Below the pieces are notes generated by a model. That model searched no databases. It worked only from the letters and a program-made list of their open reading frames with translations, and was not told the DNA's origin. A stretch of 64,000 nt of DNA from Streptomyces sp. P3. GTDB taxonomy: Bacteria > Actinomycetota > Actinomycetes > Streptomycetales > Streptomycetaceae. Of this stretch, positions 8,029-17,285 are shown piece after piece (positions within the stretch are counted from its first letter, which is position 1; each line of letters begins with the position of its first letter). The stretch spans positions 1,426,001 through 1,490,000 of the forward strand of contig NZ_CP028369.1 of assembly GCF_003032475.1 (NCBI RefSeq), read 5' to 3'. The translations under genes were made by a program, and so were the position numbers.

Positions 8029-8482
8029 CGATGTCCTCGTTCCACAGGGCCGGGTTCCTCTCGACGAAGTCGCGCATCATCGCGACGCACTCGGCGTCGT
8101 CCAGCAGCACGATCTGCACGCCGTGCTCCGCCAGCCAGTCGTGGCCGCCCCGGAAGGTCGTCGTCTCTCCGACGACCACCCGGGAGATGCCGAACTGGCG
8201 GACCAGACCGGAGCAGTACCAGCACGGGGAGAGGGTCGTCACCATCGTCGTGCCGCGGTACGACCGCTGCCGGCCCGCCGCGCGGAAGGCTGCCGTCTCG
8301 GCGTGCACGGAGGGGTCGTCGTCCTGGACGCGGCGGTTGTGGCCGCGGCCGAGAAGCGTGCCGTCCGGGCCGTACAGTGCCGCGCCGACGGGGATGCCGC
8401 CCTCGGCGAGTCCGGCCCGCGCCTCGGCGACGGCGGTGGCCAGCCAGGTCCGGGCGGTCGGCCGATCCAGAAGGTGATCCAT
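8021..8482 (-). CDS. Nucleoside/cytosine deaminase-family protein
   Basis: A 153-residue zinc-dependent deaminase. The zinc and catalytic motif HAE (SVHAETAAFRAAG, about residue 62) and the PCxxC motif (TLSPCWYCSGLV) are both intact. The sequence pattern is closest to cytosine or guanine deaminase-like small enzymes (GIPVGAALYGPDGTLLGRGHN). It likely removes an amino group from a free base or nucleoside in the cytoplasm, giving salvage intermediates. The start is ATG 8480-8482. Its stop overlaps the start of the oxygenase gene, so the two are co-translated. Confidence 0.9.
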   Translation of the reverse strand: MDHLLDRPTARTWLATAVAEARAGLAEGGIPVGAALYGPDGTLLGRGHNRRVQDDDPSVHAETAAFRAAGRQRSYRGTTMVTTLSPCWYCSGLVRQFGISRVVVGETTTFRGGHDWLAEHGVQIVLLDDAECVAMMRDFVERNPALWNEDIGE

Positions 8483-8640
8483 GCGCTCATGCTGCTGCGG
8501 CGGACGGCCGGGGGCAACGCCGCCACTCGAACGGGCGACCTCCGGGCCACCGGAACCTGCCCCACCGCACATCTCCGGCACCGTCGAGGCAACCCCGGAC
8601 CCCCGCGAGCCTCTCTCACCGTGCAAAGGGGGACCGCCGA

Positions 8641-9314
8641 TGAAGTTCGTGAGGAACCGGTACGCGCCCGTCGCGGCGCTGCTCGTCTGCTGCTGTCTGC
8701 CGGTGGCCGCCTGCGGCACGGAACGCCCGGGAACGCAGGCGGCAGGGGCCCAGTCCGCAGGGGGCTCGTCCGCGAGGGACGAGACGAGCGACGACGGCGA
8801 GGAGAACCTTCCCGACACCACTTCCGACGACCAGGGCTCCGGCCCCGACACCACCACCGACGACCAGGGCACCCTCCCGGACACCACCACCGACGACCAG
8901 GGCACCCTCCCGGACACCACTTCCGACGACCAGGGCACCCTTCCCGACACCACCACCGACGACCAGGGCGACGCCCCTCCCGTGGGCGACACGACGGACG
9001 ACGGCGGGAGCGTGCCGACGGAGGGTCCGCACCGCTGGTTCCCGATGCTCCGCGAGTTCCGCGCCTACCTCGCGTCGAGCGTCCCGAAGGCGGACGCCGC
9101 CGTCGCCGCCCATGTGACGGGCGTCCACGTCCGCGTGCCCGCGGGCCAGGTCCGCAGTGTGGCCGTCGTCCACGTCGACTACGGCGTGTGGGAGCAGGCG
9201 GGGGCCGACCGCACCGCCGAGGTCTTCGCCCGCTGGCGGCTGTCCGTGTACGGCGACCACGGCCATGTGCAGGTCCTCGGCCCGGGGAAGACCACCGCCG
9301 ACGCGGACTGGTGA
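8641..9314 (+). CDS. Lipoprotein with an 11-residue Asp/Thr-rich repeat stalk
   Basis: A 224-residue protein with a signal peptide ending in the lipobox PVAAC, so it is probably anchored to the outer face of the membrane. Residues about 57-111 are five tandem copies of the unit PDTT(S/T)DDQGTL, a very acidic low-complexity stalk. A globular C-terminal domain follows (about 130-224), containing VRSVAVVHVDYGVWEQAGADR, and is of no family I recognise. AAGGGGG stands just upstream of ATG 8641. The acidic repeats could bind divalent cations or act as a spacer across the wall; this is speculative. Confidence 0.75.
8811..8975 (+). repeat. Five tandem 33-bp coding repeats
   Basis: Five head-to-tail 33-bp units encode the 11-residue unit P-D-T-T-S/T-D-D-Q-G-T-L in the lipoprotein gene. 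The middle copies are nearly identical at DNA level and the first and last differ at their 3' ends. Such arrays change copy number by slippage, so length may vary among strains. Confidence 0.85.
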
Positions 9315-9474
9315 CCGACGGCGCGCAGACCGGCCCCGCCGCCGCGTGAGGCCCCCTGCGTGACCGGACGGGCACCACGCGATCTGGCGGATGTCCGTCA
9401 CGGCGGCCGCGACGAACGTCGGCCGCAGCCAGGGCCTGCGCCTCCGTACGAGAACCGGCCTTCGCCGCGTCGTC

Positions 9475-10614
9475 TCAGAAGGTGATGCCGGTAAGCGCGC
9501 CGAGGGTCTTCACCTCGGCGTAGGAGTGCTTGCCGGAGATGAAGATGTTGACGCCGTAGTAGTTGAACAGCCAGCAGCCGAAGGCGAGCAGCGCCAGGTA
9601 GGCGGCCTTGCGGCCCTTCCAGCCGGCGGTGGCGCGGGCGTGCAGGTAGCAGGCGTACGCGACCCAGGTGATGAACGACCAGGTCTCCTTGGGGTCCCAG
9701 CCCCAGTAGCGGCCCCACGCGTCGCCCGCCCAGATCGCGCCCGCGATGATCGTGAACGTCCACAGCGGGAAGACGGCGGCGTTCACGCGGTAGGCGAACT
9801 TGTCGAGGGAGGCGGAGGCGGGGAGCCGGTCCAGGACCGAGTTCGCGAACCTGCCCGGCTTGCCGCCGGTCGCGAGCTTGTTCTCGTAGGAGTCCTTGAA
9901 CAGGTACAGGATCGTGGCGACCGCGCCGACGTAGAACACCGCGCCGCAGAAGATCGCGGTGGAGACGTGGATGTACAGCCAGTACGAGTGCAGGGCGGGG
10001 ACCAGCTGGTCGCTCGCCGTGTAGAGGACCGTCACCGCGAGGCCGAGGTCCAGCAGGACCGTGGTGATCAGGAACAGGCCGAGCCAGCGCACGTTCTTCT
10101 TCAGCGCGAGCAGGCCGAGGTACACGCCGACGGCCACCGTGGAGAAGGTGATGTTGAACTCGTACATGTTGCCCCACGGCGCCCGCTGCACCGAGGCCGC
10201 ACGGGCGATCACGCCGCCCACCTCGACCAGGAAGGCGAGCACCGTGAGGGAGATGGCGATGCGGCCGTACATGTCGCCCTGCTCGTCGCCGCCGTGCGCG
10301 CCCGGCCCGTCGGGCACGTCACGCGCGCCGGCCGCGGAACGCACCACGACCTGCGGCCGCTCCAGGACGGCGGTGGAGCCGCCCTTCGTCACGGTGACGG
10401 CCGGCCCCTTCGCCTTCGTCTTCGCGCCCTGCTGGGCGGTGAGCGCGGCGGCGGTCCGGCCGACCTTGCTGCGGCTGCCGAGGAGCCATTCGGCGATGTA
10501 CGCGAAGAAGGCCAGGGTGTAGACGGCCATCGACGAGTAGATCAGCGTGTTGCTGATGCTCGCGAGATGTTCGTTGGTGGCGGCGGCCAACTCGGTCGCG
10601 GCGGCGAGAGTCAC
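9475..10614 (-). CDS. ccsB: Cytochrome c biogenesis protein CcsB/CcsA (ResC), System II
   Basis: A 379-residue multi-span membrane protein that, with ResB, exports haem and attaches it to apocytochrome c outside the membrane. The family signature WGRYWGWDPKETWSFITW (the tryptophan-rich haem-handling segment) lies about residue 300. Conserved histidines are present in SYWLYIHVSTAIF and YACYLHARATAG. An N-terminal helix (about 22-45) is followed by a long cytoplasmic linker. The GTG start at 10614 overlaps the resB stop (GTGA), so translation is coupled. It is the last gene of resA-ccdA-resB-ccsB. Confidence 0.93.
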   Translation of the reverse strand: MTLAAATELAAATNEHLASISNTLIYSSMAVYTLAFFAYIAEWLLGSRSKVGRTAAALTAQQGAKTKAKGPAVTVTKGGSTAVLERPQVVVRSAAGARDVPDGPGAHGGDEQGDMYGRIAISLTVLAFLVEVGGVIARAASVQRAPWGNMYEFNITFSTVAVGVYLGLLALKKNVRWLGLFLITTVLLDLGLAVTVLYTASDQLVPALHSYWLYIHVSTAIFCGAVFYVGAVATILYLFKDSYENKLATGGKPGRFANSVLDRLPASASLDKFAYRVNAAVFPLWTFTIIAGAIWAGDAWGRYWGWDPKETWSFITWVAYACYLHARATAGWKGRKAAYLALLAFGCWLFNYYGVNIFISGKHSYAEVKTLGALTGITF

Positions 10615-12341
10615 TGCTCAGCCCCTTTTTCGGCGGGTACGACATGGGGGTCGGTGGATTCGGGTGAGTCGTCCGCGGGGTCGGGCGCCCCGGGGGCCTG
10701 GTCGTACAGGGTCGCGGCGAGAGCGCCGAGCTCCTCGGGCACCTTGGCGGACTCGCTGCGGCCGAGGCCGGCCATCTCGACGACCGTCACCCCGTCGGCT
10801 CCCCGTACGGCCCGCACCCACACCCGGCGGCGCTGGATGAACAGGGAGGCGGCGAGCCCGAAGATCGCGGTGATCGCGCCGCCCAGCGCCCAGCCGCTGC
10901 CCGGCTGCTGGGTGACCTGGAAGTTGGCCCACTGGCGGGTGCCGTCGTAGGTGACCGTGCCCGCCCCACCGGGGAGGGTCATGGTCTCGCCGGGCTTGAG
11001 GTTCTCGCGCAGCTGCGCGTTCTTGGAGTCCTTGAAGCCCTTCATATGGGCCTTGTCGAGCTGGTACACGCTCTGCGGGATGCCCGAGTTGACGCCGAGG
11101 TAGCCGTGGTAGGGCGTCAGGTTCAGCACCGGGTTGCGCAGCGAGGGGAACGTGGAGGCGGTCTCGCTGCCCGGCGTGTACGTCGGCAGGAAGAACGCCG
11201 AGATGCCCAGCTGCTCGCTGACGCCCCGGGCGTTCCGGTAGCCGTCGAGGACCTTGATCACACCCGACGAGGTGACGTTGGAGTCGAGCGGCAGCAGCGG
11301 GACGGCGTCCTGGAAGACGATCTTGCCCTTGCCGTCGCGGACGGTGATCACCGGGGCGTAGCCGTGGGCGGTGAGGTAGACCTTCGAGTCGTCGATCTCC
11401 AGCGGGTGGTTGACCTTGACGACGGTCTTCTCGTCCTTGCCGTACGCGCCCACGCTGTAGGTGAGGGCGGCCTGGTAGGTGCGCGGGGTGCCGGTGTTGG
11501 GGCCCGACGTCTCGTAGGTGCCGGTGAACTTGTCCAGGGTGAAGCTGAACGGGTTCAGGTCGTCGGTGTCGAAGAGGTTGCCGGACTTGAAGTCGTCGTA
11601 GGAGATGAGGGTGTTGGAGAACCCTGCGCTGCCCTCGACGAGGAGCTTGTTGCCCTCGGACTTGAAGAGCTGGCCCCAGGCGAAGGCGACCAGCATGACG
11701 ATGAGGGCGATGTGGAAGGCGAGATTGCCGACCTCGCGCAGATAGCCCTTCTCCGCGGCGACGGCGTCCCCTGCCGGGTGGGCGCGGAAGCGGCGCTTGC
11801 GCAGGAGTGCCAGCGCGGCCTCGCGCACCTCTTCCGGCTCGGCCCGCGTACGCCAGGTCGTGTAGGCCGGCAGCCGGGTGAGGGTCCTCGGCGCCCCCGG
11901 CGGGCGGCCGCGCAGCTGGCCCACGAACTGCCAGGTGCGGGGCACGATGCAGCCGACGAGGGAGACGAACAGCAGGAGGTAGATCGCGGAGAACCACACC
12001 GAGCTGTAGACGTGGAAGAGGCCGAGCCGGTCGTAGACGACGGCGAGGCTCTCGTGGGCCCGGCGGAAGTCGGCGACCTTCGTCTCGTCGTTGCCGGACT
12101 GCGGGATCAGCGAGCCGGGGATCGCCCCGAGCGCGAGCAGCAGCAGAAGCAGCAGGGCGACCCGCATGGAGGTGAGCTGACGCCAGAACCAGCGGGCCCA
12201 GCCGACGACGCCCAGGCCGGGCATGTTCGCGAGCGAGTCCGCGGGCGCGGTCGACAGCTGGGAGCCGGCTGCGCCGAGGTCCTGCTCCTCGGCGGCGGCC
12301 GGCGTCTCACCGGGGCCGGCGTTGGCCGTGCTCTTGCTCAT
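10611..12341 (-). CDS. resB: Cytochrome c biogenesis protein ResB (Ccs1), System II
   Basis: A 576-residue ResB/Ccs1 protein. N-terminal helices (about 65-90 and 120-145), a third near LAFHIALIVMLVAFAWGQLF, then a large extracytoplasmic domain (about 230-490) and a final helix GGAITAIFGLAASLFIQRRRVWV. The histidine in the third helix (AFHIAL) is the kind of residue thought to contact haem. It forms the haem lyase with CcsB. It begins 3 bp after ccdA ends and overlaps ccsB by 4 bases, so the operon is tightly packed. Confidence 0.93.
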   Translation of the reverse strand: MSKSTANAGPGETPAAAEEQDLGAAGSQLSTAPADSLANMPGLGVVGWARWFWRQLTSMRVALLLLLLLALGAIPGSLIPQSGNDETKVADFRRAHESLAVVYDRLGLFHVYSSVWFSAIYLLLFVSLVGCIVPRTWQFVGQLRGRPPGAPRTLTRLPAYTTWRTRAEPEEVREAALALLRKRRFRAHPAGDAVAAEKGYLREVGNLAFHIALIVMLVAFAWGQLFKSEGNKLLVEGSAGFSNTLISYDDFKSGNLFDTDDLNPFSFTLDKFTGTYETSGPNTGTPRTYQAALTYSVGAYGKDEKTVVKVNHPLEIDDSKVYLTAHGYAPVITVRDGKGKIVFQDAVPLLPLDSNVTSSGVIKVLDGYRNARGVSEQLGISAFFLPTYTPGSETASTFPSLRNPVLNLTPYHGYLGVNSGIPQSVYQLDKAHMKGFKDSKNAQLRENLKPGETMTLPGGAGTVTYDGTRQWANFQVTQQPGSGWALGGAITAIFGLAASLFIQRRRVWVRAVRGADGVTVVEMAGLGRSESAKVPEELGALAATLYDQAPGAPDPADDSPESTDPHVVPAEKGAEQ

Positions 12342-12344
12342 GGA

Positions 12345-13118
12345 TCAGATCCCCACAGTGAAGCCGGCGGACCAGGACTGCATGTCCTGCACGATGCGGT
12401 CCCACGCACCGGTCAGCAGCAGCAGACCGGTCACGATCATCATGATGCCGCCCACGCGCATCACCCAGACGTAGTGGCGCTTGACCCAGCCGAAGGCGCC
12501 GAGCGCCTTGCGGAAGGCGACCGCGGCGAGCACGAACGGCACGCCGAGGCCGAGACAGTAGGCGACGGTCAGTATGGCACCGCGGCCCGCGCTCCCCTGC
12601 TGGGAGGAGAGGGCGATGACGGAGGCGAGGGTCGGACCGATGCAGGGGGTCCACCCGATGCCGAACAGCGCGCCGAGGAAGGGGGCGCCGACGAGCCCCG
12701 CGGCGGGCCTGCGGTGGAAGCGGAACTCCCGCTGCGTCATCCAGGGCATCAGGCCCATGAAGAAGACACCCATGAGGATCATGAGCACGCCCAGCACCTT
12801 GGACAGGACGCCCTGGTTCTCCTGGAGCGTCTGGCCGAAGTAGCCGAACAGGGCCCCGCCGGAGACGAACACGGCGGTGAAGCCGAGGACGAACAGGGAG
12901 GCGCCGGCGACCATCCGTCCCCGCCGGGCCTCGGCGAGGTCGGTACCGGTCACGCCGGTGACATAGGAGAGATAGCCCGGTACGAGCGGCAGGACGCAGG
13001 GCGAGAAGAAGGAGACGAGACCGCCGAGCAGGGCCAGCGGCAGGGCGAGCAGCAGGGCGCCGCTCATCACCGTCTGGTTGGGGTCGGTGGCGGCGGCGAA
13101 CGTGGTGAGCGCGCTCAC
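12345..13118 (-). CDS. ccdA: Thiol-disulfide transport membrane protein CcdA
   Basis: A 257-residue, six-helix CcdA/DsbD-core protein that carries reducing equivalents from cytoplasmic thioredoxin to ResA outside the membrane. The two redox cysteines are present in FFSPCVLPLVPGYLSYV and in GWTPCIGPTLASV. It starts at GTG 13118, one base after the resA stop, and is followed 3 bp later by resB. This arrangement is the standard System II set. Confidence 0.94.
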   Translation of the reverse strand: MSALTTFAAATDPNQTVMSGALLLALPLALLGGLVSFFSPCVLPLVPGYLSYVTGVTGTDLAEARRGRMVAGASLFVLGFTAVFVSGGALFGYFGQTLQENQGVLSKVLGVLMILMGVFFMGLMPWMTQREFRFHRRPAAGLVGAPFLGALFGIGWTPCIGPTLASVIALSSQQGSAGRGAILTVAYCLGLGVPFVLAAVAFRKALGAFGWVKRHYVWVMRVGGIMMIVTGLLLLTGAWDRIVQDMQSWSAGFTVGI

Positions 13119-13119
13119 G

Positions 13120-13722
13120 TCACTTCTCCGCGAGGATCGGGGCGATCATCTTGCGCAGCTTCTCCTCGCTGAGCGCCGCCAGCGAGCGGGCGGCGATCTT
13201 CCCCTCCCGGTCGACGACGAGCGTGGAGGGGATGGCCTGCGGGTTGAGCGTGCCCTTGCGGAAGCGGAGGATCAGCTTGCTGCTGGGGTCGTACAGGCTG
13301 GGGTAGGTGACGCCGTACTGCTCCTCGAAGGCGAGGGCGCTGCGCACCTGGGGGTCGGCGACGTTGATGCCGACGAACTGCACGCCCCTGCCCTGCAGGT
13401 CCTTGGAGACCTTCTCGAAGTTGGGCGCCTCGGCGCGGCACGGAGCACACCAGGAGCCCCACACGTTCAGGACGACGATCTTGCCCTTGAAGGACGCGAT
13501 GTCCAGCTGCTTGCCCGCGACGGTCTCACCCGACAGGTCGGGGACCTGCGCCCGCTGCCCCTTCTCGGCGGTGGAGATGCCGTCCTTGCCGAGGACGAAG
13601 TTGGTGCCGCCGCCCCCGCCCGAGGTGCCGCCGGAGCCGCAGGCGGACAGCAGCAACGCGGCGACGACGGCACCCGCGCCGAGGACTGCGGGGCGGCGCG
13701 GACGGATCCATGCGGCACTCAT
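13120..13722 (-). CDS. resA: Thioredoxin-like lipoprotein ResA/TlpA
   Basis: A 200-residue secreted thioredoxin-fold protein. The signal peptide ends in lipobox LLSAC (Cys28), so it is anchored outside the membrane. The redox motif is WCAPC (about residues 93-97, in WGSWCAPCRAEAPNF), and the cis-proline region is NPQAIPSTLVVDREG. It reduces the CXXCH cysteines of apocytochrome c before haem attachment, and is recharged by CcdA, encoded next. It is the first gene of the four-gene operon. Confidence 0.92.
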   Translation of the reverse strand: MSAAWIRPRRPAVLGAGAVVAALLLSACGSGGTSGGGGGTNFVLGKDGISTAEKGQRAQVPDLSGETVAGKQLDIASFKGKIVVLNVWGSWCAPCRAEAPNFEKVSKDLQGRGVQFVGINVADPQVRSALAFEEQYGVTYPSLYDPSSKLILRFRKGTLNPQAIPSTLVVDREGKIAARSLAALSEEKLRKMIAPILAEK

Positions 13723-13788
13723 GTGAAAAGTTTCGCATGCCCGTTCTGAGGATCTTGCGCACCCCCCTTGCGGGGAGAAACCCGCATC

Positions 13789-15120
13789 TCAGCCGGCAGA
13801 CGCGGAGCCGGTCGGCGACTTCGGGGCCGTAGGCGACTTCGGGGGCGCCGCCAGGAACGTCTTCCAGCCGCCGGCCGGCTGCTGGCCGACGTCGAGGGTG
13901 CGCAGCTTCTCGAGCACCTCGGGCTTCTGGACGTCGATCCAGTCCACGAACTGCCGGAAGGAGACGATGCGCACGTCCGCACCCTTCTCCTTCTCGCGCG
14001 CGATGTGCTTGAAGGCCTCCTCGACGGCGTCCATGTAGATGCCGCCGTTCCACTGCTCGAAGTGGTTGCCGACGAAGAAGGGCGCCCGGTTCGTCTCGAA
14101 TGCCCGCTTGAATCCCTGTATGTACGCCTGGGAGGACTGCTGTCGCCAGCCCGGGTAGTTGTGGGCGGGCGCCTTGGTCGAGTTGACCGACTGGTTGGCG
14201 AGCATGTTGTAGTCCATCGAGAGGACCTCGAAGCCGCGTCCCGGGAAAGGTATCTGCTGCAACGGCAGGTCCCAGAGCCCGCCCTTCTTCTTCGGCCACA
14301 CCTGACGGCCGCCCGGCGAGGAGGCGTCGTAACGCCAGCCGAGGGCACGGGCGGTGGGCAGCAGGTTGTCCTGACCGAGCAGACAGGGCGTGCGGCCGCC
14401 GACGAGTTCCTTGTCGTAGTCGAAGGGCAGCGCGGGCAGGTCGGTCCAGCCGGTGTTGGTCCGCCACTCCTTCACGAACTTCTTCGCCTGGTCTATCTCG
14501 CTGCGCCACTGCGCCGGCGTCCACTTGCCGACCGAGCCGTGGCCCTCGCCGCAGAAGTGACCGTTGAAGTGGGTGCCTATCTCGTGCCCCTCGAGCCAGG
14601 CGCGGCGGACGCCCGCGAGCGTCATCTTGACGTGCTCGTCGGTGAGATAGCCGATGTCGGAGGCGCCGCGGGGGTTGTTCGGCGGGTCGTAGAGCCGCTT
14701 CTTCGACTCGGGCAGCAGATACAGCCCGGAGAGGAAGAAGGTCATGCTCGCGCCGTGCGCCTTGGCGAGGTCGAGGAAGCGGTCGAAGAGTCCGTTGCCG
14801 ACCTCGCCCGCGCCGTCCCACGAGAAGACGACGAACTGCGGCGGCTCCTCGCCGGGCTGGAGCGGCACCGGCTTGGCCGGCTGGTGGGGCTGCTTGCCGG
14901 TGAAGGACGTGGAGCCGTCGCCGAGGGGGCGGGCGGCGGCCGTCGGACGGGGACTGCCGGAGCCGCCGTCCTTGGCGCCCTTCTTCGAACCACCGGCGGG
15001 GGAGGGGTCGTCCGAACTCGTGAGGCTGCCGCAGCCGGCCATTCCGGCCACGGCCGCGGCTCCGGCCCCGAGTCCGAGTGCTCCCCTTCGGGTGATCGTG
15101 CGCATGGCGTCCTCGTTCAT
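13789..15120 (-). CDS. Polysaccharide-deacetylase-like secreted lipoprotein
   Basis: A 443-residue protein with a Tat-like N-terminus (TRRGALGLGAG) running into a lipobox (AGMAGC), so it is probably an exported lipoprotein. The core resembles a NodB-type deacetylase: VVFSWDGAGEVG takes the place of the usual T-F-D-D, and EGHEIGTHFNGHFCGEG supplies histidines. Usual NodB proteins have two Asp in the first motif, whereas here it reads S-W-D-G, so metal binding may be altered. Length exceeds a bare NodB domain. Substrate unknown; a cell-wall glycan is the obvious guess. It is separate from resA by 66 bp. Confidence 0.65.
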   Translation of the reverse strand: MNEDAMRTITRRGALGLGAGAAAVAGMAGCGSLTSSDDPSPAGGSKKGAKDGGSGSPRPTAAARPLGDGSTSFTGKQPHQPAKPVPLQPGEEPPQFVVFSWDGAGEVGNGLFDRFLDLAKAHGASMTFFLSGLYLLPESKKRLYDPPNNPRGASDIGYLTDEHVKMTLAGVRRAWLEGHEIGTHFNGHFCGEGHGSVGKWTPAQWRSEIDQAKKFVKEWRTNTGWTDLPALPFDYDKELVGGRTPCLLGQDNLLPTARALGWRYDASSPGGRQVWPKKKGGLWDLPLQQIPFPGRGFEVLSMDYNMLANQSVNSTKAPAHNYPGWRQQSSQAYIQGFKRAFETNRAPFFVGNHFEQWNGGIYMDAVEEAFKHIAREKEKGADVRIVSFRQFVDWIDVQKPEVLEKLRTLDVGQQPAGGWKTFLAAPPKSPTAPKSPTGSASAG

Positions 15121-15267
15121 CAGATCCTCAGGTGGTCACCCATTCAGAGGACATGATGAACGACAAGGTTCCGCCCATAGTTCCGGATTCGGTAACAGAA
15201 GGGGGATTTCAGCCACGCGGCCGGGCCGGCGGAGTGGAGTGCCCGGCCGGACGGCCGTCATCACCCG

Positions 15268-15969
15268 TTATGCGCCGAAGGCCTTGCCCTTGCCCGGCAC
15301 CGGCTTGGCTCCGGCGCGCAGGTGCGCCGGCACCAGGTCGAGGGCCGGTTCGGTGTACCCGACCGACATGATCCGGTCGCCCTGGTACGTGAACGTCGTC
15401 AGCGAGGCCAGCGTGCACTGCCGCTTGCGCGGGTCGTGCCACAGCCGCCGCCGCTCGACGTAGGACCGCACGATCCAGATCGGCAGCTGATGACTGACCA
15501 GCACGGCCTCGTGCCCGCGGGCCGCGTCCTTCGCCGCGTCCAGTGCGCCCATCATCCGCACGACCTGGTCGACGTAGGGCTCGCCCCAGGACGGCTTGAA
15601 CGGGTTGACGAGGTGCTTCCAGTTCTCCGGCCGGCGCAGCGCCCCGTCCCCCACCCCGAACGTCTTGCCCTGGAAGACGTTCTCGGCCTCCAGCAGCCGC
15701 GCGTCGGAGGCCAGGTCGAGCCCGTGGGCCTTGGCGATGGGCGTCGCCGTCTCCTGCGCCCGCTCCAGCGGGGAGGCGACGACGTGGGTGACGTCGCGGG
15801 AGGCGAGGTGCTCGGCGACCCGGTCGGCCATCCGCCGGCCCAGCTCGGAGAGGTGGTAGCCGTCGAGGCGGCCGTAGAGCACGCCGTCGGGGTTGTGGAC
15901 CTCGCCGTGCCGCATGAGGTGGACGACGGTGATGTCCTGGGCGGCGCCGTTCTTCTCGAAGGTGCTCAT
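15268..15969 (-). CDS. Histidine phosphatase (phosphoglycerate mutase-like)
   Basis: A 233-residue histidine phosphatase. The catalytic motif LMRHGEVHNPDG is present near residue 19, with the second Arg/Glu region SPLERAQETATPIA and the distal His in VLVSHQLPIWIVRS. These enzymes dephosphorylate small phospho-compounds; true cofactor-dependent mutase activity cannot be inferred. The ATG at 15969 shares one base with the hemL stop (TGATG), so it is co-translated with hemL. Confidence 0.88.
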   Translation of the reverse strand: MSTFEKNGAAQDITVVHLMRHGEVHNPDGVLYGRLDGYHLSELGRRMADRVAEHLASRDVTHVVASPLERAQETATPIAKAHGLDLASDARLLEAENVFQGKTFGVGDGALRRPENWKHLVNPFKPSWGEPYVDQVVRMMGALDAAKDAARGHEAVLVSHQLPIWIVRSYVERRRLWHDPRKRQCTLASLTTFTYQGDRIMSVGYTEPALDLVPAHLRAGAKPVPGKGKAFGA

Positions 15970-17285
15970 CAGGCCGTGGCCTCCGCAGCCGCTCGGGCCG
16001 CCGCCGGGAGGGCGTCGGCGATTCTCTGGACGGCCGTGTCGTCGTGGGCCGTGGACACGAACCAGGACTCGAAGGACGACGGCGGCAGGTAGACGCCGTT
16101 CGCCAGCAACGAGTGGAAGAAGGCGGTGAAGCGGAACGACTCCTGCGCCTTGGCGTCCTCGTAGTCGCGGACGGGACGGTCCGTGAAGAAGACGGAGAAC
16201 ATGTTGGAGGCGCTCTGCAGGGTGTGCGCGACGCCTTCCTTGGTCAGCGCCTCCGACACCAGCGACTGGATCCGTGTGGAGACCTCGTTCACCTTGGCGT
16301 ACGCGGCGTCGTCGAGGAGCCGGAGCTGGGCCAGGCCGGCCGCGGTGGCGACCGGGTTCCCGGAGAGCGTGCCGGCCTGGTAGACGGGCCCGGCGGGCGC
16401 GAGGTGCTCCATGACGTCGGCCCGCCCGCCGAACGCCGCGGCCGGGAAGCCGCCGCCCATGACCTTGCCGAAGGTCATCAGGTCGGGCGTGACCCCGTCG
16501 ATCCCGAACCACCCGGAGCGGCTGGTGCGGAAGCCCGTCATCACCTCGTCGGAGACGAACAGCGCGCCGTTGGCCCGGCAGGCGTCCTTGAGCCCCTGGT
16601 TGAACCCGGGCAGCGGCGGCACGACGCCCATGTTCCCGGGCGAGGCCTCGGTGATCACGCAGGCGATCTCACCGGGATGCCGGTGGAAGGCCTCCTGCAC
16701 GGACTCCAGGTCGTTGTACGGCAGGACGATCGTGTCGCCGGCCTGCGCGCCGGTGACGCCGGGCGTGTCCGGCAGGGCGAAGGTGGCGACCCCGCTGCCC
16801 GCCGCCGCGAGGAGCGAGTCGACGTGCCCGTGGTAGCAGCCGGCGAACTTGATCACCTTGGTGCGCCGGGTGAAGCCGCGGGCGAGCCGGATGGCCGACA
16901 TGGTGGCCTCGGTGCCGCTGGACACCAGGCGCACCTGGTCGACGGGCGCCACCCGCGCCACGATCTCCTCGGCGAGCGCGACCTCGCCCTCACCGGGCGT
17001 GCCGAAGGAGGTGCCGCGGGTGACGGCCTCCTGCACGGCGGCGATCACCTCGGGGTGCGAGTGCCCGAGGATCATGGGCCCCCAGGAGCAGACCAGGTCG
17101 ACGTACTCCCGCCCGTCGGCGTCCGTCAGATACGGGCCGGTGCCGGACACCATGAACCGCGGCGTGCCGCCCACGGCGCGGAACGCGCGCACCGGCGAGT
17201 TCACGCCGCCCGGCGTGACCACGGACGCACGGTCGAACAGCGCCTGCGAGACGGGCGCATCGTATGAATAGGGCAGTTCGCTCAT
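15969..17285 (-). CDS. hemL: Glutamate-1-semialdehyde 2,1-aminomutase
   Basis: A 438-residue PLP enzyme that converts glutamate-1-semialdehyde to 5-aminolevulinate in the C5 haem pathway. The PLP lysine lies in [13 protein letters not shown], the [11 protein letters not shown] and [15 protein letters not shown] regions are the usual phosphate-binding and substrate segments, and EVMTGFR holds the conserved Asp/Glu. Start ATG 17283-17285 ([17 protein letters not shown]). The open frame continues upstream but with poor coding character. It works upstream of HemB, which is also in this window. Confidence 0.95.
   Translation of the reverse strand: MSELPYSYDAPVSQALFDRASVVTPGGVNSPVRAFRAVGGTPRFMVSGTGPYLTDADGREYVDLVCSWGPMILGHSHPEVIAAVQEAVTRGTSFGTPGEGEVALAEEIVARVAPVDQVRLVSSGTEATMSAIRLARGFTRRTKVIKFAGCYHGHVDSLLAAAGSGVATFALPDTPGVTGAQAGDTIVLPYNDLESVQEAFHRHPGEIACVITEASPGNMGVVPPLPGFNQGLKDACRANGALFVSDEVMTGFRTSRSGWFGIDGVTPDLMTFGKVMGGGFPAAAFGGRADVMEHLAPAGPVYQAGTLSGNPVATAAGLAQLRLLDDAAYAKVNEVSTRIQSLVSEALTKEGVAHTLQSASNMFSVFFTDRPVRDYEDAKAQESFRFTAFFHSLLANGVYLPPSSFESWFVSTAHDDTAVQRIADALPAAARAAAEATA

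Noticed and set aside
8811..8975. CRISPR-like repeat array
   Set aside because: The repeats are in frame, have no spacers and encode an 11-residue peptide unit.
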